64,000 bases of DNA from DASZIT01 sp963819695 (GTDB taxonomy: Bacteria > Actinomycetota > Acidimicrobiia > Acidimicrobiales > RAAP-2). Numbering within the stretch: the stretch's first letter is position 1; the number at the start of each line of letters is the position of its first letter. A program made the position numbers and the translations under genes. A model generated the notes under the pieces. That model saw nothing but the letters and a program-made list of their open reading frames with translations. It searched no databases and had not been told where the DNA came from. Location of the stretch: assembly GCA_963819695.1 (NCBI GenBank), contig CAWFXD010000001.1, positions 186,001-250,000 on the forward strand, written 5' to 3'. This document shows positions 43,937 through 52,113 of the stretch, in pieces.

Positions 43937-45229
43937 ATGCTCGCCAGTTTGGCCAACATCTTTCGGATTCCCGACCTTCGCAAGAAGGTCCTCTTCACGT
44001 TGATCGTCATCGCCATTTATCAGTTCGGCGCCAACATCCCCTCGCCGTATGTCGACTTCTCCAAGATCCAGCAACTGACGGCGGCGTCCAAGTCATCCGG
44101 CGTCCTGGGCTTCCTCAACCTCTTCTCGGGCGGCGCGCTCACCCGGATGGCCGTGTTCGGGTTGGGCATCATGCCCTACATCACCTCCAGCATCATCATC
44201 CAACTGCTGGCCACGGTGATCCCCAAACTCGAGCAGTGGCGAGACCAGGGGGCCATCGGTCAGAAGAAACTGACCCAGACCACCCGCTACCTGACGGTGG
44301 CGCTCGCCCTCATGCAGTCGACCGGCCTGGTCTACCTGTTCCACAAGGGCGGGGGCGGCCTGTTCGGCTCCACTTCGAGCATCGACCTCATCCTCCACTA
44401 CTCGATCTGGCGGGCCGGGTTCATCGTCCTGACCCTGACCGCCGGCACCGCCTTCGTCATGTGGCTGGGCGAGCTCATCACCCAGCGGGGCATCGGCCAG
44501 GGCATGTCCATCCTGATCTTCGCCAACGTGGTGGCCGGCATCCCCACCGGCATGAACTCCGTGCTCCAAGAGGGCGGGCGGATCAAGTTCGGGGTCATCA
44601 TCGCGGTGTCGCTGGTGCTGCTGGTGGTGATCGTCTTCGTCGATCAGGGCCAGCGGCGGATACCGGTGACCTTCGCCAAACGGGTGGTCGGCCGCAAGAT
44701 GTACGGCGGATCGAGCACCTACATCCCCTTGAAGGTGAACCAGGCCGGGGTCATCCCGATCATCTTCGCCAGTTCGGTGCTCTACATCCCGGTGCTGCTG
44801 TCGAACATCGTCCCCTCGGCGTATTTCCGGAACTGGGTCAATCACAACGTGACCCCGACCAGCCTCTTCTACATCCTCAGCTACTTCATCTTCATTCTGC
44901 TGTTCACCTTCTTCTACGTGTACGTGGCCTTCGATCCGCACCAGCAGGCGGACATCATCCGAAAACAAGGCGGGTTCATCCCCGGCATCCGGCCCGGGCA
45001 GCAGACCGAGAAGTACCTGGCCCATATCCTGAACCGGATCACCTGGCCCGGGGCCATCTTCCTGGGTGGCGTGGCGGTGGTGCCGTCGCTGTTGATGGCT
45101 GCGTGGAACATCAACAGTTACCCTTTCTTTGGAGTCACACTCTTGATCGCCGTGGGCGTGGCATTGGAGACGATGAAGCAGATCGACAGCCAGCTCATGA
45201 TGCGAAACTACGAGGGCTTCCTCAAGTAG
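43937..45229 (+). CDS. secY: Preprotein translocase subunit SecY
   Basis: Central channel of the SecYEG translocon, 430 residues with ten membrane helices. The opening FRIPDLRKKVLFTLIVIAIY, the plug-region stretch GGALTRMAVFGLGIMPYITS, and the signature ITQRGIGQGMSILIFANVVA are all present. The cytoplasmic loop QRRIPVTFAKRVVGRKMYGG, which contacts SecA and the ribosome, is intact. The end LMMRNYEGFLK is normal. adk begins immediately after the stop. Confidence 0.97.
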   Translation: MLASLANIFRIPDLRKKVLFTLIVIAIYQFGANIPSPYVDFSKIQQLTAASKSSGVLGFLNLFSGGALTRMAVFGLGIMPYITSSIIIQLLATVIPKLEQWRDQGAIGQKKLTQTTRYLTVALALMQSTGLVYLFHKGGGGLFGSTSSIDLILHYSIWRAGFIVLTLTAGTAFVMWLGELITQRGIGQGMSILIFANVVAGIPTGMNSVLQEGGRIKFGVIIAVSLVLLVVIVFVDQGQRRIPVTFAKRVVGRKMYGGSSTYIPLKVNQAGVIPIIFASSVLYIPVLLSNIVPSAYFRNWVNHNVTPTSLFYILSYFIFILLFTFFYVYVAFDPHQQADIIRKQGGFIPGIRPGQQTEKYLAHILNRITWPGAIFLGGVAVVPSLLMAAWNINSYPFFGVTLLIAVGVALETMKQIDSQLMMRNYEGFLK

Positions 45230-45910
45230 GTGGTACCCGGCGCCAGGCTCATTGTCCTCGGCAAACAGGGGGCGGGCAAGGGGACACAGTGTGTGCGCCT
45301 CTCCCATCACTACGTGGTGCCGCACGTCTCCACCGGGGACATGCTGCGGGCGGCGGTGAAACAGGGGACCCCGCTGGGCATCAAGGCCAAGGACCAGATG
45401 GACCGGGGCGAGCTGCTGGGCGACGATCTCATCATGGAGATGGTCGCCAGCCGGCTCAACGAGAGCGACGTGCGGGCCCGGGGGTTCGTCCTCGACGGCT
45501 GCCCCCGCACGGTGGCCCAGGCCGAGGAGCTCGCCGCCATTCTCAACCCGCTGCAGCTGGACGCGGCCGTCGACATCGAGGTCCCGACCACCCAGGTGCT
45601 CCGCCGGCTGGCCGCCCGGCGGGTGTGCGTCGACTGCGGGGCGAACTACTCGACCATCACCCCGCCGCTGATCAACTGGACCTGCGACGTCTGCGGTGGC
45701 GAGGTGATCCAGCGGGAGGACGACCAGGAGGAGGCCATCACCCGTCGCCTCGAGCTCTACGAACGCCAGACCGCCCCGCTCATCGACTGGTATCAGGAGC
45801 GGGATCAGCTGGCCCCGGTCAGCGGCACCGGCTCCCCCGACTCGGTGACCCGCCGGATGATCAAGGCCATCGAGGACCGGCGGGGCCGGAGAGGCCGGCG
45901 GTTAGCATGA
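45230..45910 (+). CDS. adk: Adenylate kinase (zinc-type LID)
   Basis: Interconverts AMP + ATP and two ADP. The P-loop is GKQGAGKGTQC, with Lys-Gln in place of the usual Pro-Pro. Family segments are VSTGDMLRAAV, VLDGCPRTVAQAE and the AMP-binding site. The LID domain has four cysteines, CVDCGANY and CDVCGG, which bind structural zinc. The total of 226 residues is usual for the long form. The start is GTG at 45230, directly after the secY stop. Confidence 0.95.
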   Translation: MVPGARLIVLGKQGAGKGTQCVRLSHHYVVPHVSTGDMLRAAVKQGTPLGIKAKDQMDRGELLGDDLIMEMVASRLNESDVRARGFVLDGCPRTVAQAEELAAILNPLQLDAAVDIEVPTTQVLRRLAARRVCVDCGANYSTITPPLINWTCDVCGGEVIQREDDQEEAITRRLELYERQTAPLIDWYQERDQLAPVSGTGSPDSVTRRMIKAIEDRRGRRGRRLA

Positions 45911-45923
45911 GGAACCGGAACCG

Positions 45924-46667
45924 ATGAGACGGAATCGCGACGAGCTGGCCAAGATGCGCCGGGCCGGACGGGTGGTGGCGGAGATCCACCAGGCCACCCG
46001 GGCGGTGATCCGCCCCGGGGTGACCACCGAGGAGATCGATCGGGTGGCCCGGGAGGTCCTCGAGAAGCGGGGCGCCAAGTCCAACTTCCTCAACTATCAC
46101 GGCTTCCCCGCGGTGGTGTGTACCTCACCCAATTCCATGATCGTCCACGGGATTCCGTCGCCGGAGGTGGTGCTGGTCGACGGCGACATCGTCTCCATCG
46201 ACTGCGGGGCCATCATCGAGGGCTACCACGGCGACGCCGCCTATACGACCGGGGTGGGGGAGGTCTCCGCCGAGGCCACCCGGCTGATGGAGGTGACCCG
46301 GGCCAGCCTGTTCGCCGGCATCGAGCAGCTCACCGACGGCAACCGCCTCCACGAGGTGGGCCGGGCCGTCCAGCAGGTGGCCGAGGCGGCCGGGTTCTCG
46401 GTGGTCCGCGAATATGTCGGCCACGCCATCGGGACGGCCATGCACGAGGATCCCCAGGTCCCCAACTACTGGCCGGGGACCCCGGGCCCGATGCTGAAGA
46501 CGGGGATGGTCTTCGCGGTGGAGCCGATGGTGAACGCCGGGGGCCCAGGCACCGAGCAGCTCGACGACGGCTGGAGCGTGGTGACCGCCGACGGGCGCCT
46601 GTCCGCCCATTTCGAACACACCATCGCGGTGACCGACGACGGGCCCGAGGTGTTCACCGTCCTCTGA
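45924..46667 (+). CDS. map: Methionine aminopeptidase type I
   Basis: Removes the initiator methionine from nascent proteins, 247 residues. The metal ligands are recognisable: Asp in SIDCGAIIEGYHGDAAYTTG (two aspartates), His in REYVGHAIGTAMHEDP, and Glu in MVFAVEPMV and FEHTIAVT. ATG start; the rare Met-Arg-Arg opening is short, with no N-terminal zinc-finger extension. secY-adk-map-infA is the usual order. Confidence 0.96.
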   Translation: MRRNRDELAKMRRAGRVVAEIHQATRAVIRPGVTTEEIDRVAREVLEKRGAKSNFLNYHGFPAVVCTSPNSMIVHGIPSPEVVLVDGDIVSIDCGAIIEGYHGDAAYTTGVGEVSAEATRLMEVTRASLFAGIEQLTDGNRLHEVGRAVQQVAEAAGFSVVREYVGHAIGTAMHEDPQVPNYWPGTPGPMLKTGMVFAVEPMVNAGGPGTEQLDDGWSVVTADGRLSAHFEHTIAVTDDGPEVFTVL

Positions 46668-46712
46668 GGATGCCCGAAACAGGCCCCCGGGACCCCGCCT
46701 GAGCCGATCGAA

Positions 46713-46741
46713 CTGGCAATTTGCCGCCGAGCAGCTAGAAT
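46713..46741 (+). promoter_or_regulatory. Candidate promoter upstream of infA
   Basis: A -35 box CTGGCA (46713-46718) and a -10 box TAGAAT (five of six, 46736-46741) are 17 bases apart in the 245-base gap between map and infA. This would start the infA-rpmJ-rpsM-rpsK-rpsD-rpoA-rplQ unit independently of secY-adk-map. Confidence 0.5.
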
Positions 46742-46912
46742 AGCTATTCGGCTCGCCGCCGGTGTGTGATGGCGGGTCGACCCCGCTTCCGGTCGTGCCC
46801 CAGCTGGTGTGCTTCCGATGGCGGTGCGGGCAGATCATCAGGTCGCGATCTGCGCTGCACGCTGGCCTTTTGGCCGAGCGGACCAGAACGACAGAGTATC
46901 GAGGAGATTCAC

Positions 46913-47137
46913 CTGCCCAAACCCAAGGAAGACGCCATCGTGTTAGAGGGAACGGTCGTAGAGCCGCTCCCCAATGCCATGTTCCAGGTCGAACTGGAGA
47001 ATGGCCACAAGGTGCTGGCGCACAGCTCCGGGAAGATGCGGATGCACCGCATCCGGATTCTCCCCGGGGACAAGGTCCAGGTGGAGATCACCCCCTACGA
47101 CCTGAACCGAGGACGGATCACCTACCGCTACAAGTGA
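46913..47137 (+). CDS. infA: Translation initiation factor IF-1 (apparent CTG start)
   Basis: Binds the 30S A site with IF-2 and IF-3. The 74 residues are a complete IF-1: PKPKEDAIVLEGTVVEPLPN, AMFQVELENGHKVLAHSSGK, then MRMHRIRILPGDKVQVEITP and the end YDLNRGRITYRYK. No ATG, GTG or TTG occurs in frame at the conserved N-terminus. The only good candidate is CTG at 46913, six bases after GAGGAG (46901-46906). The next in-frame GTG, in AIVLEG, would remove the conserved first strand. An ATT at 46907 is another rare possibility. The protein is certain; the start codon is an inference that peptide data could test. Confidence 0.93.
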   Translation: MPKPKEDAIVLEGTVVEPLPNAMFQVELENGHKVLAHSSGKMRMHRIRILPGDKVQVEITPYDLNRGRITYRYK

Positions 47138-47218
47138 CGGGTGCCCTCGGCGCATGGAGGCCGGCCGGCGACGGCGGGCGCAGGCGGAACAACAGCAGTA
47201 CGAGACAAGGACGGAAAC

Positions 47219-47332
47219 GTGAAGGTTCGACCCAGCGTCAAGCCGATGTGTGAGAAGTGCAAAGTGATCCGCCGTCACCGGCGGGTCGTCGTCATCTGCG
47301 AGAACCCCCGCCACAAGCAGCGGCAGGGTTAG
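47219..47332 (+). CDS. rpmJ: 50S ribosomal protein L36
   Basis: A 37-residue zinc-binding protein. KVRPSVKPMCEKCKVIRRHR and VICENPRHKQRQG give the four ligands, C-x2-C, C and H. The GTG at 47219 with AAGGA seven bases before it is preferred over the long upstream frame. It lies between infA and rpsM, the usual place. Confidence 0.95.
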   Translation: MKVRPSVKPMCEKCKVIRRHRRVVVICENPRHKQRQG

Positions 47333-47369
47333 GTCTCGCGGACCAGGCAAGGAACGAAGGAAGGCATAC

Positions 47370-47747
47370 GTGGCCCGCATCTCAGGCGTCGACATCCCCC
47401 GCGAGAAGCGGCTGGAGATCTCGCTCACCTACATCTACGGCATCGGACTCACCACGTCGCAGCGCATCTGCGACGCCACCGGGACCAACCGCGACACCCG
47501 GGTGCGCGACCTGACCGACGAGGAGGTCACCCACCTCCGCACCTACATTGACGCCAACGTGGCCGTCGAGGGAGACCTGCGGCGCGACGTGTCCCAGGAC
47601 ATCAAGCGCAAGATGGAGATCGGCTGCTACCAGGGCATCCGCCACCGCAAGGGCCTGCCCGTCCACGGCCAGCGCACCCACACCAACGCCCGCACCCGCA
47701 AGGGACCGAAGAAGACGGTCGCCGGAAAGAAGAAGGTCCGCAAGTAA
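47370..47747 (+). CDS. rpsM: 30S ribosomal protein S13
   Basis: Head protein contacting P-site tRNA and the large subunit, 125 residues, GTG start. RISGVDIPREKRLEISLTYI opens it, and GCYQGIRHRKGLPVHGQRTH followed by TNARTRKGPKKTVAGKKKVR is the tRNA-contacting tail. Its stop overlaps rpsK as TAATG. Confidence 0.97.
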   Translation: MARISGVDIPREKRLEISLTYIYGIGLTTSQRICDATGTNRDTRVRDLTDEEVTHLRTYIDANVAVEGDLRRDVSQDIKRKMEIGCYQGIRHRKGLPVHGQRTHTNARTRKGPKKTVAGKKKVRK

Positions 47748-48151
47748 TGGCCAAGACCACCAAGCCGGGCGCCGCCCGTCGGCCCCGTCGCCGCGAGCGG
47801 AAGAACATCACCTACGGGATCGCCCACATCAAGAGCTCCTTCAACAACACCATCGTCTCCATCGCCGATCCCGAGGGCAACGTGCTCGCCTGGGCATCAG
47901 CCGGCAACGTCGGGTTCAAGGGCTCCCGCAAGTCCACCCCCTTCGCCGCCCAGCTGGCCGCCGAGCAGTGCGCCAAGCGGGCCATGGAGCACGGTGTGCG
48001 CCGGGTCGACGTGCTGGTCCGGGGCCCCGGCTCCGGCCGGGAGACCGCCATCCGGTCGCTGGCCGCCGCCGGCATCGAAGTCGCCGGCATCAAGGACGTG
48101 ACCCCGATTCCGCACAATGGCTGCCGCCCGAAGAAGCGGCGTCGGGTCTAA
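47747..48151 (+). CDS. rpsK: 30S ribosomal protein S11
   Basis: Platform protein next to the mRNA exit, 134 residues. HIKSSFNNTIVSIADPEGNV, SAGNVGFKGSRKSTPFAAQL and the end TPIPHNGCRPKKRRRV are diagnostic. It overlaps rpsM by one base; rpsD follows after 30 bases with AAGGA. Confidence 0.97.
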   Translation: MAKTTKPGAARRPRRRERKNITYGIAHIKSSFNNTIVSIADPEGNVLAWASAGNVGFKGSRKSTPFAAQLAAEQCAKRAMEHGVRRVDVLVRGPGSGRETAIRSLAAAGIEVAGIKDVTPIPHNGCRPKKRRRV

Positions 48152-48181
48152 CCGGGGAACCAAGGGACGTAAGGACTACAC

Positions 48182-48829
48182 ATGGCTCGTTACACAGGAC
48201 CTGTCTGCCGGCTGTGCCGGCGGGAGCGCACCAAGCTCTTCTTGAAGGGTGAGCGCTGCTATTCGATGAAGTGCCCGGTATCGGAAGCGGTGACCGATCG
48301 CCACAGCCGCGCCTACCCCCCCGGGGAGCACGGCCGCGACCGCATGCGCCAGGGCTCGGAGTACCTGGCCCAGCTGCGCGAGAAGCAGAAGGCCCGCCGC
48401 ATCTATGGCCTCCTCGAGCGCCAGTTCCACAACCTCTACGTGGAGGCCTCCCGGGCCCCGGGCATCACCGGCGAGAACCTCCTCCGGATGCTCGAGCAGC
48501 GCCTCGACAATGTGGCCTTCCGGGCCGGATGGGGAGCCAGCCGGTCCCAGGCCCGCCAGTTCGTCCGTCACGGCCATGTCCTGGTCAACGGCAAGCGGGT
48601 CACCATCCCCAGCTACCGGGTCCGCCAGCACGACGTGGTGTCGCTGAAACAGTCGTCCCGGGAGATGTTCCATGTCCGCCGGAACATGGACACCCTCGAT
48701 CGCCAGCTACCACCCTGGCTGGAGGCCGAGGGCGACCGCTTCCAGGTCAAGGTGTTCTCGCTGCCCCTGCGGGAGCACATCGACGAGCCCGTCCAGGAGC
48801 AGCTCATCGTCGAGCTGTACTCCAAGTAG
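48182..48829 (+). CDS. rpsD: 30S ribosomal protein S4, zinc-binding type
   Basis: Assembly nucleator and, in many bacteria, alpha-operon repressor, 215 residues. The N-terminal domain has four cysteines (CRLCRRERTKLFLKGERC and KCPVSE), the zinc form. The S4 RNA-binding domain reads RLDNVAFRAGWGASRSQARQ and FVRHGHVLVNGKRVTIPSYR. rpoA begins 90 bases later with no visible terminator, consistent with a single alpha operon. Confidence 0.97.
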   Translation: MARYTGPVCRLCRRERTKLFLKGERCYSMKCPVSEAVTDRHSRAYPPGEHGRDRMRQGSEYLAQLREKQKARRIYGLLERQFHNLYVEASRAPGITGENLLRMLEQRLDNVAFRAGWGASRSQARQFVRHGHVLVNGKRVTIPSYRVRQHDVVSLKQSSREMFHVRRNMDTLDRQLPPWLEAEGDRFQVKVFSLPLREHIDEPVQEQLIVELYSK

Positions 48830-48919
48830 TCCCATCCGGACATTCGCATCACCAGTTAACCGACCCATCCGAACCCCCATCATCCCCACGCATCACACTG
48901 CCGAGGAGCCACGATCTGC

Positions 48920-49858
48920 ATGCTCATCATCCAACGCCCCACCGTCGAAGCAATCGGTGAAGAAGAAGACAACCGCCAGCGGTTCGCGGTAGGCCCGCTC
49001 GACCCCGGCTTCGGCCACACGCTCGGCAACTCGCTGCGCCGCACACTGCTGTCGTCGATCCCGGGCGCGGCCATAACCCAGGTCCGGTTCGACGAGGCCC
49101 TCCACGAGTTCACCACCCTCCCCGGCGTGAAGGAGGACATCACCGACCTCATCCTCAATCTCAAGGACATCCTGATCCGGGTGCACAGCGACGAGCCGGT
49201 CACCGTCCGCCTGGACAAGCGGGGGCCGGGCGACGCCACCGCCGGTGATCTCCAGCTGACCTCCGACGTCGAGGTCCTCAGCCCCACCCAGCACATCGCC
49301 TCGTTGAACGCCAAGGGCCGGCTGGCGGTGGACCTCACCGTGGAGCGGGGCCGCGGCTATGCCTCCGCCGACAAGAACAAGCGGTCCTCCACCATCGGGG
49401 TCATCCCCATCGACGCCATCTTCTCGCCGGTTCGCCGGGTGGCCTTCACCGTGGAGCCGGTCCGGGTCGAGCAGTCCACCGACTTCGACCGCCTGGTGCT
49501 GGACATCGAGACCGACGGGTCGCTGACCCCCCGGGAGGCGCTGGCGTCGGCCGGTGACACCCTCCGCACCCTGGTCGGCCTGGTCGCCGACCTCGAGGAC
49601 GAGCCCCAGGGCCTCGAGCTCGGAGAAGTCGGCTCGGTGGGGGCCGGATCCCCCGATCTCGACCTTCGCATCGAGGACCTCGACCTCACCGAGCGTCCCC
49701 GCAACTGCCTCAAGCGGGCCCAGATCAACACCATCGGCGAGCTGGTCGAGCGGACCCTCGACGACCTGCTGAACATCACCAACTTCGGGCAGAAGTCACT
49801 GGACGAGGTCCTCCAGAAGCTCGACGAGCGGGGTCTCGCCCTGCGGGTCAAGGACTGA
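48920..49858 (+). CDS. rpoA: DNA-directed RNA polymerase subunit alpha
   Basis: Dimeric assembly subunit that contacts activators and UP elements, 312 residues. The N-terminal dimerisation domain shows FAVGPLDPGFGHTLGNSLRR and TLLSSIPGAAITQVRFDEAL. The C-terminal domain at about residues 250-312 reads LTERPRNCLKRAQINTIGEL and LLNITNFGQKSLDEVLQKLD. Between them is a Gly/Glu-rich linker. Position after rpsD and before rplQ is universal. Confidence 0.98.
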   Translation: MLIIQRPTVEAIGEEEDNRQRFAVGPLDPGFGHTLGNSLRRTLLSSIPGAAITQVRFDEALHEFTTLPGVKEDITDLILNLKDILIRVHSDEPVTVRLDKRGPGDATAGDLQLTSDVEVLSPTQHIASLNAKGRLAVDLTVERGRGYASADKNKRSSTIGVIPIDAIFSPVRRVAFTVEPVRVEQSTDFDRLVLDIETDGSLTPREALASAGDTLRTLVGLVADLEDEPQGLELGEVGSVGAGSPDLDLRIEDLDLTERPRNCLKRAQINTIGELVERTLDDLLNITNFGQKSLDEVLQKLDERGLALRVKD

Positions 49859-49864
49859 TCGGCC

Positions 49865-50218
49865 GTGCTCGGCACGCCGAAGAAGGGCCGCCGGTTCGGG
49901 GGCAGCTCCGCCCACCAGAAGGCGATGATGGGCAACATGGTCGCCTCGCTGATCGCCGCCGAGTACCTGGTGACCACCGAGGCCAAGGCCAAGGCCCTGC
50001 GCCCCCAGGTCGAGAAGGTCATCACCGCCGCGGCCAAGGGGGGCATCGCCCGCCAGCGCCAGGTGGTCGCCTTCATCCGGGACAAGGACATGGCCCACAA
50101 GCTGTTCGAGGAGATCGGCCCCCGCTACGTCGAGCGGCCGGGCGGCTACACCCGCATCCTCAAGCTGGGCAACCGCCCGGGTGACAACGCCCCGATGGCC
50201 CGTATCGAACTGGTTTGA
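49865..50218 (+). CDS. rplQ: 50S ribosomal protein L17
   Basis: Tunnel-exit protein, 117 residues, GTG start at 49865. LGTPKKGRRFGGSSAHQKAM opens it; the family usually has H-rather than T-P-K-K variants, but MMGNMVASLIAAEYLVTTEA and AKALRPQVEKVITAAAKGG are typical. The end NRPGDNAPMARIELV is conserved. It ends the alpha operon, and its stop overlaps the truA TTG. Confidence 0.96.
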   Translation: MLGTPKKGRRFGGSSAHQKAMMGNMVASLIAAEYLVTTEAKAKALRPQVEKVITAAAKGGIARQRQVVAFIRDKDMAHKLFEEIGPRYVERPGGYTRILKLGNRPGDNAPMARIELV

Positions 50219-51078
50219 CTGAGGAAGGGGCTCCTCCCACCGGGGGGGCCCGGCCCGAGGTCGTCCGCTGGCGCCTCCGGGTCGCCTACGACGGATCGGG
50301 ATTCCGGGGGTTCGCCGCCCAGAACGGGCATCGGACGGTGGGCGGGGCCCTCGCCGAGGCCCTCGGCCGGGTGACCCAGACCGAGGTGGCGCTGACCTGC
50401 GCCGGGCGCACCGATGCCGGGGTCCACGCCCTCGACCAGGTCGTCCACTTCGACCTTCCCGCCCCGGTGGCAGCCAAGCTCGACCCGGCGGCGGTGATGC
50501 GCTCGGTGAACCGCCAGCTGGCCCCGGCCATCGTGGTCCGGGAGGCCGGCGAGGTGCCGCTGACCTTCAGTGCCCGCCGGTCGGCCACCGGGAGGACCTA
50601 CCGGTACCTGGTGGTCAACGGCCCGGTGGCCGATCCGCTGCTGGCCAAGGTGGCCTGGCACGTCGCCGACCCGCTCGACCTCCGCACCATGTCCGCCGCC
50701 GCCGACGCGCTGGTGGGCGAACACGACTTCCGGGCCTTCTGCCGCCGGGCCCCGGGGACCACCGCCGACGACCCGATCTTCCGGCGGGTCACCGACGCCC
50801 GCTGGTCGTTGGTCGACGGGTCAAGGGGGTTGGCCCTGGTCCCGGCGGAGGGACGCCTGCTGGCCTTCGAGATCGTGGCCAACGCCTTCTGTCACCAGAT
50901 GGTCCGTTCCCTGGTCGGGACCCTGGTCGACGTGGGCCGGGGCAAGAAGCGCGCCTCGGACATCACCTGGATCCTGCGGTCGGCCGATCGCCAGCAGGCG
51001 TCCCAGCCGGCCCCTCCGGGGGGCCTGACCCTGATGGCGGTCGAGTACGGCGACGAGCCGGCTTGCCCACCAGGGTGA
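50215..51078 (+). CDS. truA: tRNA pseudouridine(38-40) synthase TruA
   Basis: Isomerises uridines 38-40 in the anticodon arm. The catalytic Asp is in CAGRTDAGVHALDQVVHF. YDGSGFRGFAAQNGHRTVGG near the start, TGRTYRYLVV, and NAFCHQMVRSLVGTLVDVGR near the end are the other family motifs. The likely start is TTG at 50215, overlapping the rplQ stop as TTGA, with weak ribosome-site sequence. The 287 residues are slightly long through an N-terminal Gly/Pro segment. The usual actinobacterial order rplQ-truA-rplM-rpsI is kept. Confidence 0.95.
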   Translation: MTEEGAPPTGGARPEVVRWRLRVAYDGSGFRGFAAQNGHRTVGGALAEALGRVTQTEVALTCAGRTDAGVHALDQVVHFDLPAPVAAKLDPAAVMRSVNRQLAPAIVVREAGEVPLTFSARRSATGRTYRYLVVNGPVADPLLAKVAWHVADPLDLRTMSAAADALVGEHDFRAFCRRAPGTTADDPIFRRVTDARWSLVDGSRGLALVPAEGRLLAFEIVANAFCHQMVRSLVGTLVDVGRGKKRASDITWILRSADRQQASQPAPPGGLTLMAVEYGDEPACPPG

Positions 51079-51092
51079 TTTGGTCGTATCCT
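51063..51092 (+). promoter_or_regulatory. Candidate promoter for rplM-rpsI
   Basis: A -35 box TTGCCC (51063-51068), inside the last codons of truA, and a -10 box TATCCT (51087-51092) are 18 bases apart, about 100 bases before rplM. Confidence 0.45.
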
Positions 51093-51192
51093 GGTGGGCC
51101 GCTGGCCTTCCCGTGACGCGGGCATCTCCCTGTGGCCAGCGCTCTGTACCTGCGGGAATCTCATCCCGGCATCACCGAACCAAGGATCTTTT

Positions 51193-51660
51193 GTGCGCAC
51201 GTTCTCTCCGAAACCCAGTGATATCACCCGTGCCTGGCACGTGGTGGACGCCGACGGGCTGGTGCTCGGGCGGTTGTCCACCGAGGTGGCATCCATCCTC
51301 CGGGGCAAGCACAAGCCGATCTTCGCCCCCCACGTCGACACCGGCGACCACGTGATCGTGATCAACGCCGACAAGGTGGTGCTGACCGCCGGCAAGGCCG
51401 AGTCCAAGCTGGCCTACCGCCACAGCGGGTACCCGGGCGGCCTGACGTCGACTCCCTATGCCGACCTGATGGTCGCCCGCGCCGACGAGGTCGTCCGCAA
51501 CGCGGTCCGGGGCATGCTCCCGAGGAACCGGCTGGGCCGCCAGATGATCGACAAGCTCAAGGTCTACAACGGCCCCGAGCATCCCCACGCAGCACAGTCC
51601 CCTCAGCCCCTGGAGCTTCCGGGCGCCCGCCGTACGGTGTCCGCCCGGAGCGGCGCGTGA
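51193..51660 (+). CDS. rplM: 50S ribosomal protein L13
   Basis: Early assembly protein, 155 residues, GTG start at 51193 with AAGGA. RTFSPKPSDITRAWHVVDAD and the YRHSGYPGGLTSTPYADLMV and AVRGMLPRNRLGRQMIDKLK segments are diagnostic. The end PHAAQSPQPLEL is normal and is followed by about ten extra residues. rpsI follows after 50 bases. Confidence 0.97.
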   Translation: MRTFSPKPSDITRAWHVVDADGLVLGRLSTEVASILRGKHKPIFAPHVDTGDHVIVINADKVVLTAGKAESKLAYRHSGYPGGLTSTPYADLMVARADEVVRNAVRGMLPRNRLGRQMIDKLKVYNGPEHPHAAQSPQPLELPGARRTVSARSGA

Positions 51661-51710
51661 TCGCCGACCCATCGGGCCGATAGCAACCAATCGACGACTA
51701 GGAGCACTTC

Positions 51711-52109
51711 GTGGCCAACGCCGCCCCTCTCTGCCAGACCACCGGACGACGCAAGCGGGCGGTGGCGCGGGTCCGCTTCCGTCCCGGACAGGGTGCCATC
51801 ACCGTCAACAAGCTCAAGTTCGAGGACTACTTCACCTCGGCCACCCACCGGATGCTGGTGACCGAGCCGCTCCGGTTGACCGAGACGGCCGAGTCGTGGG
51901 ACATCGACGTCACCATCGACGGCGGCGGGGTGTCCGGTCAGGCCGGCGCCTTCCGGATGGGAATCGCCCGGGCCCTCATCGAGATGGACCCCGAGCTCCG
52001 GGGGGCCCTGAAGAAGGCCGGTTTCCTCACCCGCGACTCGCGGGAGAAGGAATCGAAGAAGTACGGCCTGAAGAAGGCCCGCAAGGCACCTCAGTACTCC
52101 AAGCGGTAG
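51711..52109 (+). CDS. rpsI: 30S ribosomal protein S9
   Basis: P-site tRNA-contacting head protein, 132 residues, GTG start. TTGRRKRAVARVRFRPGQGA opens it, GGGVSGQAGAFRMGIARALI is the core, and the arginine-tipped tail RKAPQYSKR reaches the tRNA. glmM starts four bases after the stop. Confidence 0.97.
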   Translation: MANAAPLCQTTGRRKRAVARVRFRPGQGAITVNKLKFEDYFTSATHRMLVTEPLRLTETAESWDIDVTIDGGGVSGQAGAFRMGIARALIEMDPELRGALKKAGFLTRDSREKESKKYGLKKARKAPQYSKR

Positions 52110-52113
52110 GCCG

